From Lactarius indigo (lineage: Eukaryota; Basidiomycota; Agaricomycetes; Russulales; Russulaceae): 64,000 bases of DNA. Location: contig JAFKAC010000026.1 in NCBI GenBank assembly GCA_025766275.1, positions 620,001 to 684,000 on the forward strand, in the 5' to 3' direction. Shown in pieces: positions 1 through 9,820 of this stretch. Numbering within the stretch: the first letter of the stretch is position 1; the number at the start of each line of letters is the position of its first letter. The notes under the pieces are model-generated. The model saw only the letters and a program-made list of their open reading frames with translations. It was not told the origin of the DNA and did not search any database. The position numbers and the translations under genes were made by a program.

Positions 1-242
1 AAAGGGACAAAAGAGTGGACGCTTTGAGAACAAGGGAAGGGAGTACAAGGAGAGTCCAGAACTAGATGATATCATACTGACATCATAATAAAGATAATAC
101 CAAGTAAAGAACAATGGTAAGTCCAGATTGTACAGATCAAATAGTATCTAATCTACAGGTCCTGTATATCTAATCTAAAGCAGTCCATGCTGCAGGTCCG
201 GTCCGTACGAGCCGCTAAGTGCGCAAGGGTCACTTATCAACA
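1..242 (-). repeat. 3' LTR of the copia element (partial)
   Basis: This is identical to 5669-5910 except for one base. Its right end (CTTATCAACA on plus, TGTTGATAAG on minus) is the U3 terminus and abuts the polypurine tract. The remainder lies outside the window. Confidence 0.93.
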
Positions 243-252
243 TCTCCCTGTG
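243..252 (-). other. polypurine tract of the copia element
   Basis: Minus-strand CACAGGGAGA sits directly before the 3' LTR start. This is where the plus-strand DNA primer of LTR retroelements is expected. The call rests on position and purine content. Confidence 0.7.
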
Positions 253-261
253 ATCTACAAT

Positions 262-3200
262 CTAAGTACACACAAGTCCCATGTCATCGTTGTGCTTCTG
301 CAGCAGGACACGCGGTAGTGACTTTGTAAAGCTGTCCGCAACCATATCCACAGTAGGAGTTCTAATGAGGGTGATGGTCCCCTTTTCGATGTACTCCCTA
401 ATGACATGATGCCGTATGGCAATGTGCTTAGACCGTCTCCCAGTGACAGGGTTCAAAGCCAAGTCAATGGCACCCTTATTGTCACCATGAAGTGGGATGG
501 GGTCGTCGACCTCGTACCCGAGTTCCGTGAGGAAGCTCTGATACCACGCAGCTTGGTTAGCCGCGTCGGTCATGGCCATGTATTCCGCTTCCGTTGTGTT
601 TTGGGCAACAGTCTTTTGCTTGCGCGAAGACCAGCTTATTGCACCGTTAGCTAGTAGGAACACATAACCAGAGGTGGAGTGGCGGTCATCAGTCTGATCA
701 GCCAGACTGGAATCAGTGTAGCCATGAAGGCCATCGCCATTGGCGCCATCATAGACAATACGCATATCCATAGTTCCCACTAGGTAGGACAGGACATACT
801 GCGCAAGTCGCAGATGTTGTGGTGAGGGATTCGCTGCGTACTGCGCCAAACGTGACACAGCGAAAGAGATATCTGGCCTAGTGCCAATCTGCACGTAAAG
901 CAGACTCCCAATAAGAGATTGGTAGTGGGAAATATCTGAGGCAGTTGCCTGTGACGTATATTTAACCAGGTGCTCGTCAGCACCAGCGGGCAAGGGTGTG
1001 TTGTGTGGTGTGGCATTAGACATGCCAAAGCGTTCAAGGACATCCTTGATGTAGCCAGATTGGTCTATTTCGATGCGTCTAAGGGAGCGGTCGCGCACAA
1101 TGCGCATACCAAGATAGGACTCTATCTCCCCGAGATCTGTCATCTCATAGCGTTCAGACAAGTCTGACTTCAAACGCTTAATTCCACTCAACGAGGGACC
1201 CAGTATAGTGATGTCGTCAACGTAGACAATAACGAAGAGTGGATCATACCCCTCCCGTTGAGGCATCACATATATGCCAGCATCAGCAAACGTCCGCTTA
1301 AAGCCGAGTGCAGTGAGCACTCCATGGAATTGCAAGTTCCATGCGCAGGAGGCCTGTTTGAGACCATAGATCGCCTTAACCAGGCGACACACCTTCGTCT
1401 CAGAGCCAGTGACAGTGAAACCTTGTGGCTGCTCCATGTATATCTCCTCGTCAAGCACACCATTGAGAAAAGCAGACTTAACATCCATCTGATGGATGTG
1501 CCAGTCCTCCAGCGCAGCCAACGCCAGAAGTAAACGTAGCGACTCAAATCGTGCGACGGGAGAGAAGGTTTCATCAAAATCTACGCCAGGGATCTGCGTG
1601 AATCCCTTAGCCACCAAGCGAGCTCTGTAGCGGCCATCCGCTTTGAGCTTAAAGACCCATTTGGATTTTACTGCCTTGCGATTAGGCGGGAGATCCACTA
1701 ACTCCCAAGTCCCATTCTTAGCTAGGGCGTCCATTTCATACTGACACGCCTTAGTCCACTCATCTGCAGCTGCAGACCGCATGGCCTCTGCATAGGTTGC
1801 AGGGTCTCGGCCCACAAAGGCAGCAGCCAGTAACTCCGCATATCCCAGACGCCTGCCGCGCCATGCCGCATTGTCCGCATTGAAGTAACGCGGATTAGGG
1901 ACAGGGGCACGAGCACTGCGCCTTGGTGCATTGTCCATTTCGCGCAACAGCTGACTACGCTGTGCACGATCCTCAAATCCCCCAGGCATTTCTGGTGAGG
2001 GAGGAGGGACATGGCGCATAATGCGCGTTGCACTAGGACGTGGCGGGGGTGAAGTGGGAGTGGTCTGCTCATGTTTAGGTGTGGTGGGCAGAGCTGGCAA
2101 AGCAGGTGGTGGAGTGGTGGGGCGTGGTTGGACTTGTGGGGGGTCTAGGAGCTTTTCAACATCCTCCTCCTCACTACTACTGGAGTGTGCAGGGGAGGGG
2201 GCTCGCATTGGTGGTAACGCCGGCGGGTGAGGCACGGCAGTCACTGTTGTGCTAGGCACGACTGGTGGTGAAGGTGTGGGGTGTGTCTCAACACCCTGAA
2301 GGGACGGGAAGCTACTCTCGTTGAATGTCACATCCCTGGACACTCGAACGGAGCGGGTTGAGCGGTCCCAGAGCTTATAGCCCTTAGATTCGGGCTCAAA
2401 CCCGATAAGCGTGACCTCAATGGCCTTCGCATCTAATTTGCGACGCTTATCAGCGGGTACATGCATGTACCCCTTGCATCCGAAGACGCGAAGATGTGAG
2501 ATGTCGGGCACTTTGCCAGAGTGCCAGAGCTCATAAGGAGTGCGCCACTTAAGCCCACGGACTGGAGAGCGGTTATAGATGTGCACAGCTGCGCATACTG
2601 CATGCTCCCAGAAGCCTTTAGACATGCCAGCTGTGTGAAGCATGGACATTGCCTTATCCATAATGGTGCGGTTAAACCGCTCGGCTTTTCCGTTAGACTG
2701 TGGTGAACCCGGCATCGTGAGGTGATGCTCTGTCCCTTTCTGTTTAAGAATGTCCTGCGTGACACTCGACATGTACTCGCCACCGCGGTCAGAGTGCAGA
2801 GCGCGCAATTTATGGCCAGACTGGGTTTCACCCCAGGCCAAATACATTTGCAGCGACTTAGCAAACTGGTCTTTTGACTTAAGGAAATGAACCACAGTGA
2901 ACTTAGTGTGGTCATCTATGAAGGTGGCTGTGTAGATCGAGCCTTGCAGGGACTGAGTCTGCATAGGACCGGCAAGGTCACTGTGCACGATCTCAAATTG
3001 ACGAGTTGTCCTTTTGTTGGAGGACGCAGAAAAGGGTTGGCGAGTGGACTTGCCCATCTCGCACCCACGGCAGACTGTGTGGGCCGTGGTAGAGCTATCT
3101 ATGTCCATGCCAGTAGTGGCAGAGGGACCATGCGCTTTCAGCGCCACAGGGGAGATGTGTCCCATGCGTTGATGCCAGATATCAAGTGTGGCAGCACTTG

Positions 3201-4584
3201 ATCTTGTGTGGGCGTTGAGGCCGACGCTGGCTGCGTCCAACCAGTAAAGGTTGTCCTCAAGGTAGCCTTTGGCCACACACTTTTGATTGATAGATATTTT
3301 AAATGAGCCACTATCAAAGGCAATCTCAGCACCTTTTTGTGCTAGGGCGCGCGTCGACAAGAAGCGCGTCTTCACCTGTGGTAGGTGTAGCACATTACTG
3401 AGGGTGATAGAGATACCCTGGCTCGTTGTAAAGACGACAGACCCGACACCCACTTGGTCTATAGTAGACTTATCACCCAGGCGTACAGTGCCTTTAGTTG
3501 GGGTGTAGTCTTTGAAGTCAGACCGATGTGGTGTAATGTGGTGTGTAGCACCACTGTCCATCATCCAACGCACACGCGAGGCAGCATACAAGGCAACAGA
3601 AATAGATTGAGAAGCCCAGTCTATGGCGGGCTCTTCGACCTCCTTAATGGAGGCGGTGGTAGGTACAAGAATATGACTATTTGCGGCCTTGTTGCCTGCC
3701 TTCTCCTTCTCCTTTGCGTCAGCCTCATCCTTCTTTTTCTTCCTGCAGTCAGGCTTGATGTGGCCCTTTTTGTTGCAATAGTGGCAAGTCAGACCAGAGT
3801 GGTCCTTCTTGCCCTTTTTGCCCGTCGACTTGACGGGGGCCACCTTGTTGAGAGAAGAGCCAGAGGGCCCAGCGCGGCGAGCTTCTTCCGACACTATGCG
3901 CGCAATTATTTCAGCGTGCTTGAGTGCGGAGGGGGCCCCACTGGCAAGGATGGTTGAGGCCAACACCTCATAAGAGGGCGGCAGTGCGTGGAGGAGAATG
4001 AGGCAGTATTGGACGTCAGAGACACCCATCTGCGCGTTGGAAAGGGCAACCCTTAGCTCATTGAGCTTGGCCAGCTGAGCGGCCATGGGTGCAGAGTCGT
4101 CAAGGCGGGCTTGCGTTAACTGGATCCACAAGTTAAAGATGGTGGTGCTGCCCGAAGCACCAGCGTATACGTCTCTCAGCTTGTCCCACTTCGCCTTGAA
4201 GGTGGCATAGACAATATTGTCCGCCACAAGGGAGTAGACATCTGGCTTTAAGTAAAGGCGGAGGTACGCCTTGGAGCGACGCTGTACTGAATCCCACTCG
4301 TCGGTAGTGATGCCAGATGGGGGTGTGTCCAGGGTGAACACATCTTCAGCCTCATGCAGCGTGAGGATAGCCTCAATGGTCCCAGACCATTCATTCCAGC
4401 CAGTGCCGTCAAACTGAGTGAGGTGGATGCCAGATGGCATGCCGAAGTTGGAACTGTGGGCCTGAGAGAGACGTGTGGAGGGTGTGGACCCAGAAGGAGG
4501 AGGGAGTGAGCCTCCTGCAGAGCCACCAGTGGGGCTGGGAGGAGCACCAGCACCGGCAGCAGGGGTAGATGAAGAACCAGACAT
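262..4584 (-). CDS. copia Gag-Pol polyprotein
   Basis: A single 1440-codon frame encodes the whole polyprotein, as is usual for Ty1/copia elements. In order it shows a Pro/Ser/Gly-rich N-terminus and Gag; a CCHC zinc knuckle (CHYCNKKGHIKPDC, about residues 267-280); the aspartic protease motif DSGAT (about 342); an integrase zinc-binding region followed by the core with HSDLAGPM (about 536) and DRGGEY; a Pro/Ser-rich spacer; reverse transcriptase with RARLVAKGFTQ (about 990) and YVDD (about 1120); and RNase H with TEAEYMAM (about 1330). No stop or frameshift interrupts it. The ATG at 4584 is the first in frame. The domain order integrase before reverse transcriptase separates it from Ty3/gypsy. 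Confidence 0.96.
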   Translation of the reverse strand: MSGSSSTPAAGAGAPPSPTGGSAGGSLPPPSGSTPSTRLSQAHSSNFGMPSGIHLTQFDGTGWNEWSGTIEAILTLHEAEDVFTLDTPPSGITTDEWDSVQRRSKAYLRLYLKPDVYSLVADNIVYATFKAKWDKLRDVYAGASGSTTIFNLWIQLTQARLDDSAPMAAQLAKLNELRVALSNAQMGVSDVQYCLILLHALPPSYEVLASTILASGAPSALKHAEIIARIVSEEARRAGPSGSSLNKVAPVKSTGKKGKKDHSGLTCHYCNKKGHIKPDCRKKKKDEADAKEKEKAGNKAANSHILVPTTASIKEVEEPAIDWASQSISVALYAASRVRWMMDSGATHHITPHRSDFKDYTPTKGTVRLGDKSTIDQVGVGSVVFTTSQGISITLSNVLHLPQVKTRFLSTRALAQKGAEIAFDSGSFKISINQKCVAKGYLEDNLYWLDAASVGLNAHTRSSAATLDIWHQRMGHISPVALKAHGPSATTGMDIDSSTTAHTVCRGCEMGKSTRQPFSASSNKRTTRQFEIVHSDLAGPMQTQSLQGSIYTATFIDDHTKFTVVHFLKSKDQFAKSLQMYLAWGETQSGHKLRALHSDRGGEYMSSVTQDILKQKGTEHHLTMPGSPQSNGKAERFNRTIMDKAMSMLHTAGMSKGFWEHAVCAAVHIYNRSPVRGLKWRTPYELWHSGKVPDISHLRVFGCKGYMHVPADKRRKLDAKAIEVTLIGFEPESKGYKLWDRSTRSVRVSRDVTFNESSFPSLQGVETHPTPSPPVVPSTTVTAVPHPPALPPMRAPSPAHSSSSEEEDVEKLLDPPQVQPRPTTPPPALPALPTTPKHEQTTPTSPPPRPSATRIMRHVPPPSPEMPGGFEDRAQRSQLLREMDNAPRRSARAPVPNPRYFNADNAAWRGRRLGYAELLAAAFVGRDPATYAEAMRSAAADEWTKACQYEMDALAKNGTWELVDLPPNRKAVKSKWVFKLKADGRYRARLVAKGFTQIPGVDFDETFSPVARFESLRLLLALAALEDWHIHQMDVKSAFLNGVLDEEIYMEQPQGFTVTGSETKVCRLVKAIYGLKQASCAWNLQFHGVLTALGFKRTFADAGIYVMPQREGYDPLFVIVYVDDITILGPSLSGIKRLKSDLSERYEMTDLGEIESYLGMRIVRDRSLRRIEIDQSGYIKDVLERFGMSNATPHNTPLPAGADEHLVKYTSQATASDISHYQSLIGSLLYVQIGTRPDISFAVSRLAQYAANPSPQHLRLAQYVLSYLVGTMDMRIVYDGANGDGLHGYTDSSLADQTDDRHSTSGYVFLLANGAISWSSRKQKTVAQNTTEAEYMAMTDAANQAAWYQSFLTELGYEVDDPIPLHGDNKGAIDLALNPVTGRRSKHIAIRHHVIREYIEKGTITLIRTPTVDMVADSFTKSLPRVLLQKHNDDMGLVCT

Positions 4585-5668
4585 TGGGATGATTTATCTG
4601 TCGCCGAGGAGCAGTCAGCGACAGTGCTTCATAGTTGCAAGACATAAAGATAGAGGGGGTACCACTCCTGTCTGTGATTCTGTAAGGCCAGAACGCTAAC
4701 ACGTCCTGCCTCCTGATAGTATGCCAGTGATACAAGGGCTAGGCCCAGGTTGAGAGAGTCCCTTTGCCATACCATGAGCTAGCTGCCAGCCAGGATGTGT
4801 CTAGGACACAGCTCAAATGGTTTGCGTCAGGGGGAAGGTGAAGGGATTGCTTTCAGAGCCCAAGGCTGTCTACCTCAGCCTCCTCGGCCTGTTGGTTGCC
4901 TCATCGCCACAAGTGGCTTTACTGAGTCCTTTCCCATTGCCGCTACAAGGCAGGTATCTGGTTGCAGAACACCATAATGGTGAACACCCCCCAGAGCCTG
5001 AACCAGGTTTTACACTCCCATGGTGAGGAGATCCTGCGCCCAGTGTGGAGCACCAGAGACAGCTGGCGCTAAGCTCCACAATACACAGCCCAGTGGGCCA
5101 TGCACGCCTGGATATTTTGAAGTTAAGGGGCTACCAGACCCAATCTCCTTGCGCATAGCGCAGGGGCTAGGAAAACAGTAGGGGTGAAAGTAGGACTACT
5201 GGGCAGTACATACACAGGAGGTTCCTCAGCAGAGACAAGTGGCGCCCCACTGCTCTCTGCCTTGGGCAAGGCTGGTAAGGCCCCAGACAGACCTTAGCCT
5301 GGTGTGTCTTCCTAGGAAGACAGTGACCAGCCAAGTGGAGTGGCTAGGGCACCAGGGCCCATAACCTGATGAACAGCAAAGACATAACCAGTACTCACAG
5401 AGGCAAAGAGTCTGTGGTGAGATACTAGTGGCAAGCTGGTTAGCAGCAGAGGGGAATGTCAAGCAGTGAAGCAGAGGGTGTCTGGCACACAAACAGTGAG
5501 AACTGATATTGTTACATTGGAGGGAAGGAAGCTTACCTGGCACACAAACAGTGAGAACTGATGTGGACCAGGAGCGTACATGGTACTCTACTTATACTCC
5601 TACAGAGAGTGACAGTAGTACAAGGTAAGTAACGCTAGTCACAGAATACAAAGGTGCTATTGTTCTAC
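4585..5668 (-). other. copia leader and unresolved part of the 5' LTR
   Basis: Just over 1 kb separates the Gag start from the part of the 5' LTR that can be proved by the repeat. The inner LTR edge lies somewhere near 5560-5668 but cannot be placed, because the matching part of the 3' LTR is outside the window. I found no convincing primer binding site. A perfect 26-bp direct repeat (5482-5507 and 5537-5562, starting CTGGCACACAAACAG) lies near the expected edge. No credible ORF is present. Confidence 0.6.
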
Positions 5669-5910
5669 AAAGGGACAAAAGAGTGGACGCTTTGAGAACA
5701 AGGGAAGGGAGTACAAGGAGAGTCCAGAACTAGATGATATCATACTGACATCATAATAAAGATAATACCAAGTAAAGAACAATGGTAAGTCCAGATTGTA
5801 CAGATCAAATAGTATCTAATCTACAGGTCCTGTATATCTAATCTAAAGCAGTCCATGCTGCAGGTCCGGTCCGTACGAGCCACTAAGTGCGCAAGGGTCA
5901 CTTATCAACA
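5669..5910 (-). repeat. 5' LTR of the copia element (provable part)
   Basis: It matches 1-242 base for base apart from one CpG-type difference. It ends at 5910, and the KDZ exon resumes at 5911. Confidence 0.93.
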
Positions 5911-7836
5911 ATTTGCCTGACATCAAACATACATCAATTATCAATTCCATACTTAGGGTGCTTAATGCGTCAGACATACCTCTCTCCCTTCTGGAAGTCA
6001 ACTACAGATGTAGGGACAAAGAATCCATGACAGCATGCGGTTGCTCCGATGCCTGTAACATCAAGGTGTGGACGACTTGAATTGGCCTGTTCAATGGCCC
6101 TGTATGTGTTACATGTGCTGGGCTATGAGACTATAAGACAACAGTCACTGTCAATAGTATCTGACATACCTGGGAAATCTCTTGCCCACTATGCAGATGA
6201 GCCTTATATGAATTGGGATTTGCCATGAAGGCCATCCCCGCTGATAGCGGAACGTCCGTATCTCCTGTCCTACACCTCATGTGCTCTGCTGAGAAGTTGC
6301 CATCCATTATGAAGGTTTGGATGAGTTGATTCCTTCGAGCAAGTCAATACTGAGATATTTGACATGTTCTCAATGAATACATACGGCTTATCATTATATC
6401 TGGTCCTCCAATCATCTGGTAGATTGATGCCTGGCTGTGGACAGGCTGGACAGAATATGGCCATGGACCCTTCATTAGCGGATGTCCCTGTGTGCTGATG
6501 TCCCAAACCGCTTTCAATCCTATTCTTCAAGTCCCTCCATTGTCGGGATGCCCTCAAGAGCTGTTTGTAGAGGTTCTATATGTCTCCATCAATAAGATGT
6601 TATGCAGTATCAGGATAGCATTGATACTCACCGGGACATGGTCAGGGAACATCCGATTGGTGATGCTCTGAAGCTTAGAATAGTACTGTTGTGCAGTTGT
6701 CTTGCACTCCAGGTTGTCAGCCAAGAAGTCATCCAGAACTGAGAAGGTGAATGCAGTCTCAATCTGCTTGAAGGTTGAAGGAAATATTCCAGCTTGGAGT
6801 AGTTGCTCATCATTGGCACCAGCGTTGGGGCATATGCAGAAGAGTACATCCATATCAAAGACACCTGTTTGATTGACAACGGTGATCAGCGGGTTTCCCG
6901 ACATTGTGGTCCGAGTGCGTCGTGTGTTTCCCTCAGAGGGATCCAACACATCCCCAGCAAAGTCAAACAATGTATCTGAAATCCCAGGCATATCTTCAAG
7001 AGTTTGTGACGAAGGCTGCGGACCTCCCGATGAATGAGCCTGCTCTTCCTCAACAGATACAAGTGATGCAGAACGAGTCTGATGGGACGTCCGCTTTCTG
7101 CGCTGTGTCCCATCTGACACTTGGTGTCCCTATGGATATATGAGTATATGTGGGATTAATATATCTGATATGTTCATACCTCCACTGTAAGTGGACATGG
7201 CCTCCCATCATGACCAAAGCAGAGCTTAAATCCAATTGACATTAATGACATTGGTGCAAAGTGTGTGCCAGTCCAGCGGGACATCTGATGGAATGGGGAT
7301 CGCATATGTGTTTGAAGGCAACATTCCTTGCAGAAGTACTTTCCTCCAATACACTTGGAGCACTTGATCTGCATTGAACTGGTACACATAGAGCAATTTG
7401 GAGCACTTGTCAGACCCTCCATCTCGAGCAAAAGGTGGATGTATCTGCTCCGCATGTCTGTCCACTGGCTCATTGGTGTCTACGAATAATCAGAAGTCCG
7501 ACAATGATCATAGGAGGTTTGTGGACATACACTTTGTTGGGGCTGGGATTCCTCTGCTTGAAAGTCTTGCAAATCAGGTTCATATGGCTCTATGTGGTGA
7601 AGGGTATGTGATTCCTCTATCCCATGTGGTGAGTCCCTGGATGACTGCGACTGTACTGTCTCCATAGTGGTCTCCACTCCAGTTTGAGACATTGAAGCTT
7701 GACCTGACTTCCCCTTCTTTAAGTGGAAAGGGACTTCCTTTACAGTGGTACGGAGTCCCCACTTAGTCTTCCGTGTCTGGTTAACAACCTCAACAACATC
7801 TCCCATGGGAATGGTGAAGGTATTCTTTGGAGGCAT
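5911..7836 (-). pseudogene. KDZ-type transposase gene, N-terminal half, interrupted by the copia insertion
   Basis: Seven exons read in one continuous frame: 7836-7531, 7479-7180, 7129-6632, 6575-6385, 6332-6170, 6122-5980 and 5916-5911, with introns of 47-63 bp. About 535 residues are encoded before the break. Exon 2 holds a CxC2-like cysteine cluster (CSMC, CSKCIGGKYFCKECC, LGH-like FGHDGRPCP). Exon 4 has the family motif FCPACPQPGINLP and exon 5 has DGNFSAEH. Exon 6 ends in VVDFQKGER, after which the family continues towards its catalytic core. The copia element sits two codons later. These motifs are those of basidiomycete KDZ (Kyakuja-Dileera-Zisupton) transposases. The missing C-terminal half should lie left of the window. 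All visible splice sites are intact, so the gene was probably functional until the insertion. Confidence 0.88.
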
Positions 7837-8062
7837 GATGAATGGAAATGGATAGAATGAAGATGGTGTGAATGAAAGTCAATGGGTGACATGGATTATC
7901 TCCATTCTTAAATATACCTGAGCATCCTCAATGATCTATACACCTGGTTGATCCACTAGTGGTGTTGTCCAACCTTCAAATCTGAAACCAGTCCCAATGT
8001 GAAACCCTACATGAGACAGTACGACCACAGTACAATAGTCTACATCATGGAGGACCTTCTAA
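7837..8062. other. spacer between the KDZ gene and the next minus-strand gene
   Basis: This short AT-rich spacer would hold the KDZ promoter and the 3' end of the upstream gene. No motif stands out. Confidence 0.5.
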
Positions 8063-8696
8063 TCAACTATCATTAGTATTTCCTAATTCCGAAGACATCT
8101 CCGATGCATGATCCAACCCATCATCATGATACAGGCTATCTTCTGTTCCATGTGAAATATTGGAAACATCAATCCCTTCTGCCTCACACAGTGCCCTTAC
8201 CATGAGGGAGAAGTCATTCACACTCCTGTGTATATTCTCTGAGTTGGAAATGATATCCATGTCCACCTTGAAAGGTAAGATGGATGGAATGGATTGACAA
8301 TGACAGGTACACACCTCATAGTCATTGAGTGAGCTTTCCTGCTCCTCCAAAGGATGTTCCACATCTGCCTTGAAAGGTAAGATGGAATAGGAAGAATTGA
8401 TGGTGACAGGTACATACCACACATTGATTGATTGAACTTGTTTCTTGCTCCTCAGAAACATGTTCCAGCAGGGGTTTCAGACTGATGGTTTCAACATCAC
8501 CATCTGAGCCATACATGTCATCCTCATCAAATGATTGTGTATCAGAGGGTGAGTCGTCCACAGGATCGGAAAACATGGTGGGAGTGTGGAGAGGGGGGGA
8601 GCGGGAGATCCGCTTATGTTCGTGAATGGTGCTGGTGTACCGGGAGGGCTTTGATGTGGATGATACAAGTTTGCCTTTGGATGTGTGAGACTCCAT
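8063..8696 (-). CDS. hypothetical protein, three exons, 178 aa
   Basis: I infer exons 8696-8418, 8368-8315 and 8266-8063, all joined in phase 0, with introns of 49 and 48 bp. The start ATG at 8696 opens MESHTSKGKL. The N-terminus is Ser/Pro/Thr-rich, the middle very acidic (EDDMYGSDGD) and the C-terminus acidic (HGTEDSLYHDD). I recognise no domain. The end of exon 1 with intron 1 closely resembles exon 2 with intron 2 (EEQETSSINQ against EEQESSLNDYE, followed by matching introns ending TTACCTTTCAAG), so an exon-intron unit was duplicated. It lies directly upstream of the KDZ gene on the same strand and is probably cargo of the same element. Confidence 0.6.
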
Positions 8697-9820
8697 GATT
8701 GGTAGTAGAGCAATAGAGTAGCTAAACCTGAAGCAATATAAATACCATGGACATGTGAAACAGGTTTGGCCTTGCTGAAGATACATGAAACGCTGCCTGA
8801 GGATCTATGGTAATTGTTAGACTACACCTCAATATATGACATGGCATGAATGTTGGACGGTCCACTGTTTCAATGTCACATATAAATGGCGAAGGAATAA
8901 TACTAGACATACAATACTCTAAACACATGCATATTTGATATGATCTATAGAAGGCATATGTGATACAACCTGCCAGCTTTACTACAGAGATATTCAGCCA
9001 TGTATCCCGCCTTTGCAATGTGCCAACCACTTAATGGAGATGTATTTAGGGTGTGAGTCGGGTTTATTCCGGATGGTCCGATGTATTAAGTTGCATGCCA
9101 CTCAGCTTTGCAGAATCCCACATATGGGAATCAAGTCGTATGATATACGACGTCACATGTTACAGATGGGTCACATGAAGCAAATGACAGATGGATCACA
9201 TGAAACTGATTGCACACATGTCACATGTACCGATTCATTCAAATGGGGAAGTCCGACTACGTGATTACAAATTGTCCTAAAACGCATATTCAATTATTTA
9301 CTGTGCAGGGGGGATCTCTGGCGATGGCCTGCGTGATGCAGCACTCCCACCCGAACGCGCAACTTGAAACATACGTTAGGTGTGCATGAAACAGCCAAGA
9401 AACACAAACTACTCACCTGATGGTTGGCGCAGCGGCCCACCCGTAGAGGAATGGTGTGAGGCCACGGAATGGCGAGAGGTGACGGATGCGGCCTTGGAGG
9501 CAGGGGCACTCCCACCCAATCGATCCACTTGAAACGCATGTCAGAGCGGGACATCTGCTATAAGAATAATACATACCCATCACTTGGCGGGGCTCTGAAA
9601 CGACGCTTGAAGTTTTCAATGATGCATTTGAACGTGCATCTGAAAGTTTGAGTAAAGATAAGGGGATTCCTGGCGAAGATGTGGCCTGGAGGCCAGGGGA
9701 ATTAGTGGTGCTAGAAGCGGGCTGTCCAATGCCAGGGATAGAGGAAGAATCGACCCCCTGCTTCTCCAAGAGCACTCCCAGCATGAGGAGAGTGTCCTGC
9801 AACTTCTGGTTCGTTCAACG
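8697..9820. other. intergenic, with a possible decayed 3' extension of the next gene
   Basis: Between 9292 and 9820 the minus-strand frame of the gene at 9821-11190 continues after two closely spaced stops. It resumes with a helical stretch (NQKLQDTLLMLG) and a Ser/Pro-rich tail. This could be a lost C-terminus or an unresolved exon. Around 9165-9230 TCACATG-like words recur. I see nothing convincing in 8700-9290. Confidence 0.4.

Larger units (their letters stand above)
1..5910 (-). mobile_element. Ty1/copia LTR retrotransposon, intact ORF, 3' LTR cut by window edge
   Basis: One long Gag-Pol frame lies between direct repeats 1-242 and 5669-5910. The repeats align without gaps, and I see one difference (G/A in the GCC-G/A-CTAAG stretch near their right end), so the insertion is recent. 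Read on the minus strand the LTR starts TGTTGATAAG. The 3' LTR continues left of the window, so its full length and the left target duplication cannot be seen. The right flank begins ATTTG, which falls inside an exon of the KDZ gene at 5911-7836. The single intact ORF suggests the element could still be active. Confidence 0.95.
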
